Counted from the stretch's first letter, positions 24,846 to 33,342 are shown. The stretch is 35,963 bases of DNA from an uncultured Eubacterium sp. (GCA_937915825.1 CALGGT010000068.1:1-35963), one strand, 5' to 3'. Notes: generated by a model not told the origin, from the sequence alone. Numbers and translations are program-made.

Positions 24846-24880
24846 AAGCCGACGAGGATTTCCTCGCCGGCTTCTGATTT
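24846..24880. terminator. Bidirectional terminator
   Basis: AAGCCG.CGAGGA pairs with TCCTCG.CGGCTT (24846-24873) between the convergent PPDK_N and HD genes, with T-rich sequence on the right and A-rich on the left. Confidence 0.85.
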
Positions 24881-24889
24881 TACATTCCT

Positions 24890-25429
24890 TTATTCAACTG
24901 CTTCCCTTAATTTACGAACAGGGTATCCTTTTCGATAAAATAATGTTTCCAACAAAGAACAATATTTATCCACCATACATACCAGCATTGCTTCCCTGCA
25001 TAGAGGAACCTTTGTAATCGTTAACGGCCACATATGCGTACGTATGATCTGCTGTTCTTTCTCTCCGATTTGAAAATACCGAATCGCGTTCTCACAGGCA
25101 TACCCCGGATGATAGAATCCGTGCAGCTCGTGTCCCTGTCCCTTCTCATGCCAATCATACAGAAAAAAGTCATGTAAAAATGCTCCCACGATCAGGGCTC
25201 TTAGGTCCATTCGAATTCGTAAACGACGATACATCCACATGGTCATTCTGGTTACATTCTTACAATGTTCATACGTGGTAATGTCCCCATGCTGGATGTA
25301 TTCCTTCATTTCCTGTGTTTTCTCATGGCCTAAAATATCCTTTAAGACGTTCTGGATCATACGCTCTTCCTTCTCGGAAAGATTCACAAAATAGAAAGAA
25401 TCTTTCCCGGGAAACTTTGGAATTTCCAT
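24890..25429 (-). CDS. HD-domain phosphohydrolase
   Basis: The 179-residue product has the HD metal ligands in order: TYEHCKNVTRM (first His), LIVGAFLHDFFLYDW (His-Asp) and a later HELHGFYHPGYACENA (His pair), plus VDKYCS at the end. This matches small clostridial HD hydrolases of the YqeK/metal-dependent phosphohydrolase class, which act on nucleotides or phosphate monoesters; the substrate is not predictable. It is monocistronic and convergent to the PPDK_N gene. A near-consensus ribosome site was not seen directly before the start, so the start at 25429 is provisional. Confidence 0.85.
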   Translation of the reverse strand: MEIPKFPGKDSFYFVNLSEKEERMIQNVLKDILGHEKTQEMKEYIQHGDITTYEHCKNVTRMTMWMYRRLRIRMDLRALIVGAFLHDFFLYDWHEKGQGHELHGFYHPGYACENAIRYFQIGEKEQQIIRTHMWPLTITKVPLCREAMLVCMVDKYCSLLETLFYRKGYPVRKLREAVE

Positions 25430-25570
25430 GTTCTCTACCTCATTCCATATTTTCTACATCAATCCATGTTCTAGTCTTACCATAATTATAAAACATTTTC
25501 TGTGGGATTTCAATTCCTTAATTTTCAATTCTTACCTCTGACTTCTTACTTCATACTTCTTACTAGGGAC

Positions 25571-25711
25571 GCTTTTACGCTAAGATGATTCCATTCAGGG
25601 GTCGCTCGCGCTCAGGTGCGACCGTAGCAGTACAAAATTCGCGCTACGCGCTCATTAAGTGCTGACGGTCGCAAATGCCCCTCTCATGGAATACATCTCG
25701 GCGCTAAAAGC
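25571..25711 (-). repeat. Interspersed palindromic element, copy 2 (inverted)
   Basis: 141 bases, the reverse-strand copy of the elements at 10495-10636 and 26816-26956. On the minus strand it reads GCTTTTAGCGCCGAGATG.ATTCCAT, then TGCGACCGTCAGCACTTAAT, TTGTACTGCTACGGTCGCA and an AT-GGAATCATCTTA right arm. It stands in the gap between the HD gene and the DUF-like secreted gene, and the 14-bp array begins at its edge. Confidence 0.9.
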
Positions 25712-25855
25712 CAAGCAATCCAAATCAAGTGATCCAAGTTAAGTAATCCAAATCAAGTGATCCAAATCAAGTGATCCAAATCAAGCAATCCACACCAAGT
25801 GATCAAAATAAGCAATTCAAAACAAGGAACCTAAGCTAAGTGATCCAAAGTAACC
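25711..25855. repeat. 14-bp tandem array (AAGTGATCCAAATC)
   Basis: About ten units of a 14-base repeat, best preserved as AAGTGATCCAAATC in the middle and decaying at the right end. It starts exactly at the end of palindromic element copy 2. The rest of 25430-25978 contains no supported gene. Confidence 0.85.
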
Positions 25856-25978
25856 ACATCAAACAAGGAATCGGATGGCGATTACGGGAACCCAAGGTTT
25901 CTCAATTAGAATTTGCCTTTCCATTTGTCAAGTTTCTCCTGTATGAAACTCATTTTTCTATGGCATAAAATCCATGGA

Positions 25979-26602
25979 TCAATCGCTATGCAATAGTCCT
26001 TTGAGGGCACAACCGGGTGTAAAATACGGTTCATGTTCCCGGCTTCCCAGCTTTTTGTGTTGGATCTTTCCATTTTTGAGATAATAATAATCAATCGCTT
26101 CGTAACCCATATGACCGAGAGCGGTAAGCACACCATTGTGTTTGGGATAAGCGTGTATCATGGAGTGTCCTGCTGGAATTGACCCAAGGTATTTAGCTTC
26201 TCCATTCCAGAATCTAAATACCTTAAATGTGGCATCTGCCTCGCATGTTCCCATGTGTAAAATCAAATCTGCCTTACCATCATTATCAAAATCTGTGTAG
26301 TAATAATCCCACAGGTTTTTCTTGTTGCTCTTTACTGTTTTTTTGTAGGCCTTTTTCATATCCACACTCATATTTTTTACGCATTTCTCATTCGCGTAGG
26401 TTGGTAATTTCTTGTTGTATTTTTCTGCTTTTTTATATTTTTGGGCTTTATAATATTTCATAACCATCTTCATGTTTTCCCGGTCACTCTTTTCGCTTGC
26501 ATATGCGAAGGTTACCGGTATAAGAATAGCAGAAAAAGCAATCAAAAACGCGCACAATAGAATCCTTTTCATCCTCTTATTTTCATTTAAATTGTTGATC
26601 AT
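25979..26602 (-). CDS. Secreted FG-GAP/VCBS-like protein of unknown function
   Basis: The start at 26602 is supported by AAAGGAGG upstream on the minus strand. The 207-residue product has an N-terminal signal sequence (RILLCAFLIAFSAILIPVTFAYA), a Lys/Tyr-rich helical part (about 35-90) and then one FG-GAP-like calcium loop, YTDFDNDGKADLIL, followed by an F-K-V-F-R-F-W-N-G strand. Single repeats of this kind occur in many secreted clostridial proteins, where D-x-D-x-D-G-x-x-D binds calcium. No enzymatic motif is visible. Its partners are unknown. A second frame just past the stop is open but gives no recognisable continuation. Confidence 0.7.
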   Translation of the reverse strand: MINNLNENKRMKRILLCAFLIAFSAILIPVTFAYASEKSDRENMKMVMKYYKAQKYKKAEKYNKKLPTYANEKCVKNMSVDMKKAYKKTVKSNKKNLWDYYYTDFDNDGKADLILHMGTCEADATFKVFRFWNGEAKYLGSIPAGHSMIHAYPKHNGVLTALGHMGYEAIDYYYLKNGKIQHKKLGSREHEPYFTPGCALKGLLHSD

Positions 26603-26815
26603 GGATCGTATTACCTCCTTTTTGTTTCTGCATCAAAAACGGTTGATGCGAAACCTATCATATGAATTCATTTCGTAATTATTATATAAGATTATGCTGG
26701 TTTTTTCAATCATTCGATTATCATCATCTCATGAAACATCGATCGATCCTTTATCTTTTGAGTAATTTTTATCCAGATGTGGAACGTGTTGGAAATCTTA
26801 GATGCTATCGTTGGT

Positions 26816-26956
26816 GCTTTTACATCGGAGATGTGTTCCATGAAGGGGGATTTGCGACCGTCAGCACTTAATGAGCGCGGAGCGCGAATTTTGTACTGCT
26901 ACGGTGGCATTTTAGCGAGAGCGCCCCCTGAATGGAATACATCTCCGATTAAAAGC
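26816..26956 (+). repeat. Interspersed palindromic element, copy 3
   Basis: 141 bases in the same orientation as copy 1. The outer stem is the best of the three: CGGAGATGTGTTCCAT against ATGGAATACATCTCCG. The GCGC hairpin loop reads GGA rather than GTA, and the inner right arm has one change (ACGGTGGCA). It lies between the secreted FG-GAP-like gene and the HerA-like gene, upstream of the latter's promoter. The rest of 26603-27092 shows no gene. Confidence 0.9.
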
Positions 26957-27012
26957 GATAAGCATGTTCGTGTGATCCCAACGATTTCCCGATCATTTCC
27001 AAAGAAAAGACG

Positions 27013-27042
27013 TTGACAAGCCTCACGGATTCAGGATATACT
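27013..27042 (+). promoter_or_regulatory. Promoter of the HerA-like ATPase gene
   Basis: TTGACA (27013-27018) and TATACT (27037-27042) with an 18-base spacer. The -10 covers the first in-frame start codon at 27042, which therefore cannot be translated from this transcript; this supports the start at 27093. Confidence 0.75.
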
Positions 27043-27092
27043 TGAAATACACAGATGCGAGAACACTTACAGAAAGAACAGGGGGTTTATCT

Positions 27093-28823
27093 ATGTACGT
27101 TGATGATAAAATTTGGATCGCTAATGACAGCCAGGGAGAGAAAATATACATGCTGCCGAAATACGCCAACCGACATGGCTTGGTAGCCGGCGCCACGGGA
27201 ACTGGTAAAACCGTTACGTTAAAGGTAATGGCGGAGAGCTTCTCGGAAATGGGCGTGCCGGTATTTTTGGCGGATGTTAAGGGAGACCTGGCAAGCATTG
27301 CCATTGCGGGCGAAGATACGGAGGACATGCAAAATAGGATCCAGCGATTTGGCTTGACGGATACAGGCTTTCGTTATCGTGGGTATCCGGTAAACCTTAT
27401 GGATCTATATGGGCAGAATGGAATTCCTTTGCGAACTACCATTTCGGAAATGGGTCCCCTTCTTCTGTCAAGAATTATGGAGTTAAATGCCCTGCAATCC
27501 GATATTTTGACCATCGTTTTTAAGATCGCCGATGACAACGGTTTGCTTTTGATCGACACCAAGGATCTGAAAGCGATGTTAAATTATGTGTCGGATCATC
27601 ACAGCGAGCTTGAGGCGGAATACGGAAAGATGAGTCCCCAATCCCTGGCGGCAATCGTGCGGGCGGTAGTGGCTCTGGAGCTGGCCGGTGGAGAGCAGTT
27701 CTTCGGGGAACCCGCCTTTAACATTCAGGATCTTCTAATGACCGGACCGGATCGAAGAGGTATGGTCAATATTCTGGACAGCAGCAGTTTGATCAATAAC
27801 CCCAAACTCTATTCAACGTTCCTCTTATGGCTTCTATCGGAGCTTTTTGAGACTCTTCCGGAGGTGGGGGATTTGGAAAAACCGAAGTTGGTATTCTTCT
27901 TTGACGAGGCACACTTGTTGTTCCAGGATGCGCCGAAAGCATTGTTGGATAAAATCGAGCATGTAGTGAAATTAATTCGTTCCAAGGGCGTCGGCGTCTA
28001 TTTTTGCACGCAAAATCCCAGGGACATTCCGGAAGGTGTATTGGCTCAGCTGGGAAATAAAGTGGAACATGCTCTTCACGCCTACACCCCGGCGGAACAG
28101 AAAGCGGTCAAGGCCGCAGCGGAGAGCTTTCGCATCAACCCTGAATTTAATACCTATGAGGCGATTATGTCGTTGGGGATCGGGGAGGCGGTCGTATCCT
28201 TTTTGGAAGAGGGAGGAATGCCCGGTATTGCCAGGAAAGCCTGTATTTTACCACCGGAATCCAGCTTTGGAGGCGTGGATCCGGATGTGCGAGCCGGCTT
28301 GATAAATGAGAATATCCTGAATGGAAAATACTACGAATCCTATGACCCGGATTCGGCCTATGAGTTCTTAATACGGATGGGAATTGAGAAGGAGCAGATG
28401 GAAAAAGAGCAAATGGCTCAGCTTGCTATGGAGAAAGAAGAGGCGGCCCGTCAGAAAGAGCAGGCCAAGTTAGAGGAAGCGCAGCGGAAAGAACAGGCCA
28501 AGTTAGAGGAAGCGCAGCGGAAAGAACTGGCGAAGATCGAGGCGGCGCATCAAAAGGAACTTTATAAAGAAGAATTGGCGAAGATCAAAGCAGAGCAAAA
28601 GGAAAAAGAGCGTGCCATGAGAGAGGAGGCAAAACGAAAAGAAGCGGAAGAGAGAAAACAAAGAAAAGCCATGGAATCGGTGGGAAATACCATGGCAGGA
28701 ACCATTGGCCGTGAAGTGGGGAAACAAGCCATGTCCGGCATGGGGAGTTTCGGGAAACGTCTGGGAGGAAATGTGGGTGCCAGCATTGGCCGCGGGATCT
28801 TTGATACGCTGTTTAAGAAGTGA
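27093..28823 (+). CDS. HerA-like ATPase (DUF853 family) with coiled-coil tail
   Basis: ATG 27093 is chosen for GGGGGT upstream and because the promoter -10 overlaps the earlier start. The 576-residue protein has Walker A (GATGTGKT, near residue 31), LADVKGDLASI and Walker B with FFFDEAHLLF, followed by YFCTQNPRDIPEGVLAQLGN, as in the DUF853/YjgR family of FtsK-HerA ATPases. These are thought to move nucleic acids, but no role is established. After about residue 430 comes a long charged coiled coil with an in-frame direct repeat (KEQAKLEEAQR twice). A glycine-rich end follows (GKRLGGNVGASIGRG), rich in small residues. It is probably co-transcribed with the rhomboid gene 76 bases on. Confidence 0.88.
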   Translation: MYVDDKIWIANDSQGEKIYMLPKYANRHGLVAGATGTGKTVTLKVMAESFSEMGVPVFLADVKGDLASIAIAGEDTEDMQNRIQRFGLTDTGFRYRGYPVNLMDLYGQNGIPLRTTISEMGPLLLSRIMELNALQSDILTIVFKIADDNGLLLIDTKDLKAMLNYVSDHHSELEAEYGKMSPQSLAAIVRAVVALELAGGEQFFGEPAFNIQDLLMTGPDRRGMVNILDSSSLINNPKLYSTFLLWLLSELFETLPEVGDLEKPKLVFFFDEAHLLFQDAPKALLDKIEHVVKLIRSKGVGVYFCTQNPRDIPEGVLAQLGNKVEHALHAYTPAEQKAVKAAAESFRINPEFNTYEAIMSLGIGEAVVSFLEEGGMPGIARKACILPPESSFGGVDPDVRAGLINENILNGKYYESYDPDSAYEFLIRMGIEKEQMEKEQMAQLAMEKEEAARQKEQAKLEEAQRKEQAKLEEAQRKELAKIEAAHQKELYKEELAKIKAEQKEKERAMREEAKRKEAEERKQRKAMESVGNTMAGTIGREVGKQAMSGMGSFGKRLGGNVGASIGRGIFDTLFKK

Positions 28824-28899
28824 TCTTGTCTTTTCGGAACAGAAGAGCTACAGATGAATGTAGAGTTATGGTTAAAAATTGATATAAGGAGTTGCCGGA

Positions 28900-29508
28900 A
28901 TGAAACAAACGTCCATTACAAAATTTAAAATTATCTGGAACTCCCCGGTGGTGTTGGGGTTTGTTATGGTGTGCCTGCTGGCTACGATCTTGGATCGGAT
29001 CACCGGAGGGTGGGCCAATGCCGCAATCTTTTCCACGTACCGTTCCTCTCTGTTAAATCCTCTTACCTATCTCCGCTTATTTACCCATGTATTTGGACAT
29101 GCGGGATTTGAACATTTCATCGGCAATGCTACCTTTCTGCTTTTGATCGGGCCGATGTTGGAAGAAAAATACGGTGGCAATACCCTTTTAACGATCATGG
29201 GGATTACTGCCTTTATTACCGGGCTCGTGAACAGCCTGTTATTTTCCAATGTGGCTTTGTGTGGAGCCAGCGGAATTGTATTTGCCTTTATTATCATGAC
29301 CTCATTTACCAATTTCAAGGATCATGAGATTCCGGTTACCTTCCTGTTTGTGGCAGTGATCTTTATTGGGGAACAGGTGTTCCAGGGGATTTTTGTGAAA
29401 GATCAAGTGTCCAACCTGACACATATCATCGGCGGGATGGTAGGAGCCTACCTGGGATATCAACTGGGAAAACGCGGGAATCCCAAGGATATTTTGAATT
29501 CGCTTTGA
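28900..29508 (+). CDS. Rhomboid-family intramembrane serine protease
   Basis: ATG 28900 has AAGGAG upstream. The 202-residue product has about six hydrophobic segments. It carries the rhomboid signatures: HAGFEHFIGNATFLLLIGP (the H-x-x-x-N text in the second helix), GASGIVFAFI (active-site Ser near residue 128) and NLTHIIGGMVGAYLGY (catalytic His near residue 180). The enzyme cleaves membrane proteins within or next to the bilayer; its substrate is unknown. It follows the HerA-like gene by 76 bases on the same strand. Confidence 0.9.
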   Translation: MKQTSITKFKIIWNSPVVLGFVMVCLLATILDRITGGWANAAIFSTYRSSLLNPLTYLRLFTHVFGHAGFEHFIGNATFLLLIGPMLEEKYGGNTLLTIMGITAFITGLVNSLLFSNVALCGASGIVFAFIIMTSFTNFKDHEIPVTFLFVAVIFIGEQVFQGIFVKDQVSNLTHIIGGMVGAYLGYQLGKRGNPKDILNSL

Positions 29509-29552
29509 AGAAGTCCCGTTGGACATCTACTTATATATATGGTAAGATGTAG

Positions 29553-29634
29553 CAGGTATGCGAGATGCGATGGGACAGGTATGCGAGATGCGATGAGACA
29601 GGCGTGCGAGATGAGACAGGTGTGTGAGATGAGA
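29553..29634. repeat. Tandem array CAGGTATGCGAGATG... (23/18 bp)
   Basis: Two 23-base units (29553-29575, 29576-29598) and two shortened 18-base units (29599-29616, 29617-29634) that lack a five-base internal block. It is directly upstream of rarA, so it lies in the leader of that gene. Confidence 0.85.
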
Positions 29635-29657
29635 GATAGCAGGAAAAGGGGGATTTA

Positions 29658-30983
29658 ATGGATTTATTTCAATATATGAATGAAAAAAATAATAAGAACG
29701 AATCGCCCTTGGCATCCCGTATGAGGCCGACGACGCTGGAGGAGATCGTAGGGCAGGAACATATTTTGGGAAAAGGGAAAATGCTAACCAGAGCCATAGA
29801 AGCGGATCAATTGGGCAGTGTGATCCTGTATGGGCCGCCGGGAACCGGGAAAACCACCCTGGCGTCTGTGATAGCCCACACAACCAAATCCGCGTTTCAC
29901 CAGATCAATGCCACGGCGGCAGGCAAAAAAGATATGATGGAAGTGGTGGAAAAAGCCAAGGAAAATGTGGCGATGTTCGGAAAAAAAACGATCTTGTTTA
30001 TTGATGAGATTCACCGGTTCAACAAGGGACAGCAGGATTATTTGCTTCCCTTTGTGGAAGAGGGAACCATTGTTTTGATCGGAGCAACCACGGAAAATCC
30101 GTTCTTTGAGGTAAATGGCGCGCTTTTGTCCCGCTCCACGATTTATGAGTTGAAACCTTTAACGGAGGAGGACGTGGCAAAGATCTTGAAAAGAGCCGTT
30201 ACGGATCCGGAAAAAGGTCTGGGTGCCTATCATGCCCAACTGACCCAAGAGGCGTTGGATTTTCTGGCGGAAGAAAGCAATGGAGATGCCCGGGCAGCCT
30301 TAAATGCCCTGGAATTAGGTGTTTTAACAACCAAAGCGGTGGATGGTAAGATTCTAATTGATTTGGATGTAGCACAGGAATGCATTCAGAAAAAGCGGGT
30401 GCGATACGATCGCGTAGGCGATAATCACTACGATACGATTTCTGCCTTTATTAAGAGTATGCGGGGGTCGGATCCGGATGCGGTGTCGTATTATTTGGCA
30501 AAGATGCTGTATGCCGGTGAGGATATAAAATTTATTGCACGAAGGATTATGATCTGTGCGTCGGAAGATGTATCCAACGCGGATCCCATGGCACTGGTGG
30601 TTGCCACATCAGCGGCTCAGGCGGTAGAGCGGCTGGGGATGCCGGAGGCAAGGATCGTACTTGCCCAGGCGGCTCTTTATGTAGCCTGTGCTCCGAAGAG
30701 TAATTCTTCGATCATGGCCATCGACCGGGCGCTGGATTATGTGAAGACTCATCCGCAAAGTCCGGTACCGCCTCATTTGCAGGACGCCCATTATGGCGGG
30801 TCTAAGAAGTTGGGCCATGGAATCGGGTATCAATACGCCCATGATTTTCCACATCATTACGTGAAACAACAATATTTGCCGGATGATGTAACAGGCGAAA
30901 CCTTCTTTGAATTATCGGAGGAGGGGTATGAAAAAGAATTGGGGGAACATTTGAAAAAAATAAAGGGAGCGGAAGAATCGTAG
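29658..30983 (+). CDS. rarA: Replication-associated recombination protein A (MgsA/RarA)
   Basis: ATG 29658 has AAAAGGGGG upstream. The 441-residue AAA+ protein (normal length) has RMRPTTLEEIVGQEHILG, Walker A GPPGTGKTT, Walker B LFIDEIHRFNKGQQD, sensor I LIGATTENPFFEV and the C-terminal tetramerisation domain with RYDRVGDNHYDTISAFIKSM and YQYAHDFPHHYV. RarA acts at stalled forks and ssDNA gaps together with RecA and SSB. It is first in the run rarA, small membrane gene, tgt, yajC. Confidence 0.96.
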   Translation: MDLFQYMNEKNNKNESPLASRMRPTTLEEIVGQEHILGKGKMLTRAIEADQLGSVILYGPPGTGKTTLASVIAHTTKSAFHQINATAAGKKDMMEVVEKAKENVAMFGKKTILFIDEIHRFNKGQQDYLLPFVEEGTIVLIGATTENPFFEVNGALLSRSTIYELKPLTEEDVAKILKRAVTDPEKGLGAYHAQLTQEALDFLAEESNGDARAALNALELGVLTTKAVDGKILIDLDVAQECIQKKRVRYDRVGDNHYDTISAFIKSMRGSDPDAVSYYLAKMLYAGEDIKFIARRIMICASEDVSNADPMALVVATSAAQAVERLGMPEARIVLAQAALYVACAPKSNSSIMAIDRALDYVKTHPQSPVPPHLQDAHYGGSKKLGHGIGYQYAHDFPHHYVKQQYLPDDVTGETFFELSEEGYEKELGEHLKKIKGAEES

Positions 30984-31092
30984 GAACGAATGGGAGAAGC
31001 GCGGCGTATAAAGGAATGAGAGGAAAAAGTGCGGCGTATCAAAATTGGGAGGATCAAGCAAAAGGATCAATCGGAAGGAGACCGGCAACGGT

Positions 31093-31380
31093 ATGGATGA
31101 ACAAAAAGAACTTAAAATAGAGAAGGAAGAGAAACGGCAGGCAAATGAGGGCGAGAATCGACAGGAAAATAGGACGTCCTATCCCCCGTTTGTTAGAATC
31201 GTGGCCTTGGTGGCTGCTGGTATTTTACTGGTGCTATATTTCGTGACCCTTTATGCGGGGCTTACCACATCACCTGCTTCGCCTACACTTTTTAAGGCTT
31301 GCATCGGAGCGACCATATTGGCTCCTATTATCTTGTGGTTTTGTATACGACTGGCCGGACATTTATCCGGGAAGAAATAA
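31093..31380 (+). CDS. Small two-helix membrane protein
   Basis: ATG 31093 is chosen because the predicted N-terminus is charged and GGAAGGAG lies upstream, at somewhat long spacing; a start at 31045 is possible. The 95-residue protein is Glu/Lys-rich for about 30 residues. Two hydrophobic helices follow (IVALVAAGILLVLYFVTLYA and CIGATILAPIILWFCIRLAG) and it ends in GKK. I do not recognise the family, although short proteins of this layout often precede tgt or yajC in Clostridia. It is 13 bases before tgt and so part of the same operon. Confidence 0.7.
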   Translation: MDEQKELKIEKEEKRQANEGENRQENRTSYPPFVRIVALVAAGILLVLYFVTLYAGLTTSPASPTLFKACIGATILAPIILWFCIRLAGHLSGKK

Positions 31381-31393
31381 AGGAGATTGAAAG

Positions 31394-32536
31394 ATGGGGC
31401 GATTTACAATCAAGAACCGGGACGGGCGAAGTAAATACGGGGAATTCCAAACCCCACACGGCGTGATTCAAACGCCGGTATTTATGAATGTGGCCACGGT
31501 TGGCGCGATCAAAGGAGCGGTTTCTACGGAGGATCTGGAGGGGATCCACACCCAGGTGGTGTTGTCTAACACGTACCATTTACATGTAAGACCGGGAGAT
31601 CGGGTGGTGCATGATCTGGGGGGACTGCATTCCTTCATGAGGTGGGATCGGCCGATCCTTACGGACTCCGGCGGTTTTCAGGTCTTTTCTCTGGCGAAAC
31701 TGAGAAAGATCAAGGAGGAGGGGGTTCACTTTCGCTCTCATATTGACGGGCGAAAGATTTTCATGGGGCCGGAGGAGAGCATGCAGATCCAGTCAAACTT
31801 AGGTTCCACCATCGCGATGGCTTTTGATGAATGTCCGCCGCATCCGGCTACGGAGGCCTATATGGTGGAGTCGGTGAATCGAACCACCAGGTGGCTGCAG
31901 CGTTGTAAGGATGAGATCCAGCGTTTAAATGCCCTGGAAGATACCGTCAATCCAGAGCAATTATTGTTTGGGATCAATCAGGGAGGAACCTTTTCTTCTA
32001 TTAGAAAGGAGCATGCGGCTCAGATCCGGGAAATGGATCTGGATGGGTATGCCATTGGTGGCCTTGCTGTAGGAGAAAGTCATGAGGAGATGTACCGAAT
32101 CCTGGACGAGGTAATTCCGGAATTGCCGGAGGATAAACCGGTATACCTGATGGGCGTGGGAACTCCAGAGAATATTCTGGAAAGTGTGGAGCGGGGGGTG
32201 GATTTCTTTGATTGTGTATACCCGGCCAGAAATGGACGACACGGACATGCGTACACCAACTTCGGGAAGCTGAATCTGGCCAATGCCTGTTTCGAGCGGG
32301 ACAACCGGCCGATTGAGGAAGGATGCCAATGTCCTACGTGTCGTAGATATTCCCGGGCGTATGTGCGACATTTGCTGAAGGCGAAGGAAATGCTGGGTCT
32401 GAGACTTTTGGTGTTGCATAATCTGTATTTTTATAATATAATGATGGTTGAAATTCGTGAAGCGATCGAACGTGGTTGCTTTCAGGAGTATAAGAAGAAG
32501 AAATTGGAAAACATGAATTCAGATTTATGGAGGTAA
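31394..32536 (+). CDS. tgt: tRNA-guanine transglycosylase (queuine/preQ1)
   Basis: ATG 31394 has AAGGAG upstream. The 380-residue protein has the TGT signatures: ILTDSGGFQVFSL (catalytic Asp), FDCVYPARNGRHGHAYTNFG (nucleophile Asp near the YPAR text) and the zinc site C-x-C-x2-C (CQCPTCRRYSRAYVRHL), with His in LLVLHNLYF. It exchanges G34 for preQ1 in tRNAs with GUN anticodons. It is followed four bases on by yajC, the usual arrangement. Confidence 0.97.
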   Translation: MGRFTIKNRDGRSKYGEFQTPHGVIQTPVFMNVATVGAIKGAVSTEDLEGIHTQVVLSNTYHLHVRPGDRVVHDLGGLHSFMRWDRPILTDSGGFQVFSLAKLRKIKEEGVHFRSHIDGRKIFMGPEESMQIQSNLGSTIAMAFDECPPHPATEAYMVESVNRTTRWLQRCKDEIQRLNALEDTVNPEQLLFGINQGGTFSSIRKEHAAQIREMDLDGYAIGGLAVGESHEEMYRILDEVIPELPEDKPVYLMGVGTPENILESVERGVDFFDCVYPARNGRHGHAYTNFGKLNLANACFERDNRPIEEGCQCPTCRRYSRAYVRHLLKAKEMLGLRLLVLHNLYFYNIMMVEIREAIERGCFQEYKKKKLENMNSDLWR

Positions 32537-32540
32537 GAAG

Positions 32541-32882
32541 ATGACACAGGGATTTGGTGCATTGGCTTTGTTGGCGAACTTGGCCGGCAGTGCCATGGGC
32601 GGCGCTTCCGGAACGGTTATGATGATCGTGATTTATGGTGCGATTATTGTGGGATTTTATTTTCTCTTGATCCGTCCCCAGAAAAAGGAAGAAAAAGCCC
32701 GTCAAGCTATGGTCTCCAGCGTGGAGGTTGGAGATAGCGTTGCGACAACCAGCGGTTTTTACGGAGTTGTGATCGATGTGGACGAGGATATCGTTATCGT
32801 AGAATTCGGAAATAATAAGAATTGTCGGATTCCTATGAAGAAAGATGCAATCTCGGAAATCGAAAAACCGGAAGATAATTAA
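32541..32882 (+). CDS. yajC: Preprotein translocase subunit YajC
   Basis: ATG 32541 has TGGAGG upstream. The 113-residue protein has one membrane helix (VMMIVIYGAIIVGFYFLLIR), then PQKKEEKARQAMVSSVEVGD and TSGFYGVVIDVDEDIVIVE, the standard YajC core. It is part of the SecDF-YajC accessory complex of the Sec translocon. Its start lies four bases after the tgt stop, and a hairpin follows. Confidence 0.95.
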   Translation: MTQGFGALALLANLAGSAMGGASGTVMMIVIYGAIIVGFYFLLIRPQKKEEKARQAMVSSVEVGDSVATTSGFYGVVIDVDEDIVIVEFGNNKNCRIPMKKDAISEIEKPEDN

Positions 32883-32890
32883 GAGATACG

Positions 32891-32930
32891 CAGCCGCTGT
32901 CCTAAATCATGTAGGGCAGCGGCTGATTTC
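32891..32930 (+). terminator. Terminator-like hairpin after yajC
   Basis: CAGCCGCTG (32891-32899) pairs with CAGCGGCTG (32917-32925), with additional CCT/AGG pairing inside. Only a weak T-tract (ATTTCC) follows, so termination may be partial. Confidence 0.65.
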
Positions 32931-32978
32931 CAGTCGCTCCACCACAACACTTCGTGTGCCCGGTGCTACGCACCTCTA

Positions 32979-33279
32979 CTGCCGCTATCGCGGCAGCTCA
33001 CTCAGTTTGGATGGAGGTTCCTGCTGTGAATCGGGATGATCTTCCATCACTTGAAGTTACGATTCACCGCCCCCTGCCCCAATTCTTGGGGCCCGCTATG
33101 CGCTCTAGGTCGTGTTCAGCTAGCTGACACGACGCTTCAAGCGCAAGACTTTACCGCCGCTATCGCGGCAGCCCCAATCATTTGGGGGCAGGTTGCTGAT
33201 TCGACGCATATGGTATGACATCGCGCTGGAAAGCAAGCTTTCCGTCGATGTCATACCATATGCGTCGGTGAATCGTAAC
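32979..33279. repeat. Zone of nested inverted repeats
   Basis: This gene-free stretch contains several separate symmetric structures. Two are TGCCGC-TATC-GCGGCA-type hairpins (32979-32996 and 33156-33169). One is a 22-base perfect inverted repeat, arms 33202-33223 and 33246-33267, whose loop holds GGAAAGC/GCTTTCC. There is a 14-base pair of arms, GTTACGATTCACCG (33056-33069) and CGGTGAATCGTAAC (33266-33279), a near-palindrome GTCGTG.TCAGCTAGCTGA.CACGAC at 33109-33133, and a CCTGCCCCAA/TTGGGGGCAGG-like pair (33073 on, and 33172-33192). No open frame is convincing. It lies between yajC and the S10 promoter. Confidence 0.75.
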
Positions 33280-33307
33280 GCCTTGTAAAAAAAAGTAAAA
33301 AAATATC

Positions 33308-33336
33308 TTGCTTTTTGCAGAAATCTGTTGTATAAT
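33308..33336 (+). promoter_or_regulatory. S10 operon promoter
   Basis: TTGCTT (33308-33313) and perfect TATAAT (33331-33336) with a 17-base spacer. Transcription should start near 33343, about 310 bases before rpsJ. Confidence 0.8.
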
Positions 33337-33342
33337 AATTTT

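Noticed and set aside
25711..25855. CRISPR array
   Set aside because: The units are contiguous 14-bp tandem repeats with no unique spacers, and no cas genes are nearby.
25906..26136. Open frame overlapping the end of the FG-GAP-like gene, suggesting a frameshifted C-terminus
   Set aside because: The translated text has no recognisable motif and most of it lies opposite or in shadow of the intact frame; the annotated gene ends normally.
28439..28600. Direct repeat in the HerA-like gene as an inserted element
   Set aside because: It is an in-frame coiled-coil repeat (KEQAKLEEAQR) consistent with the protein's own structure.
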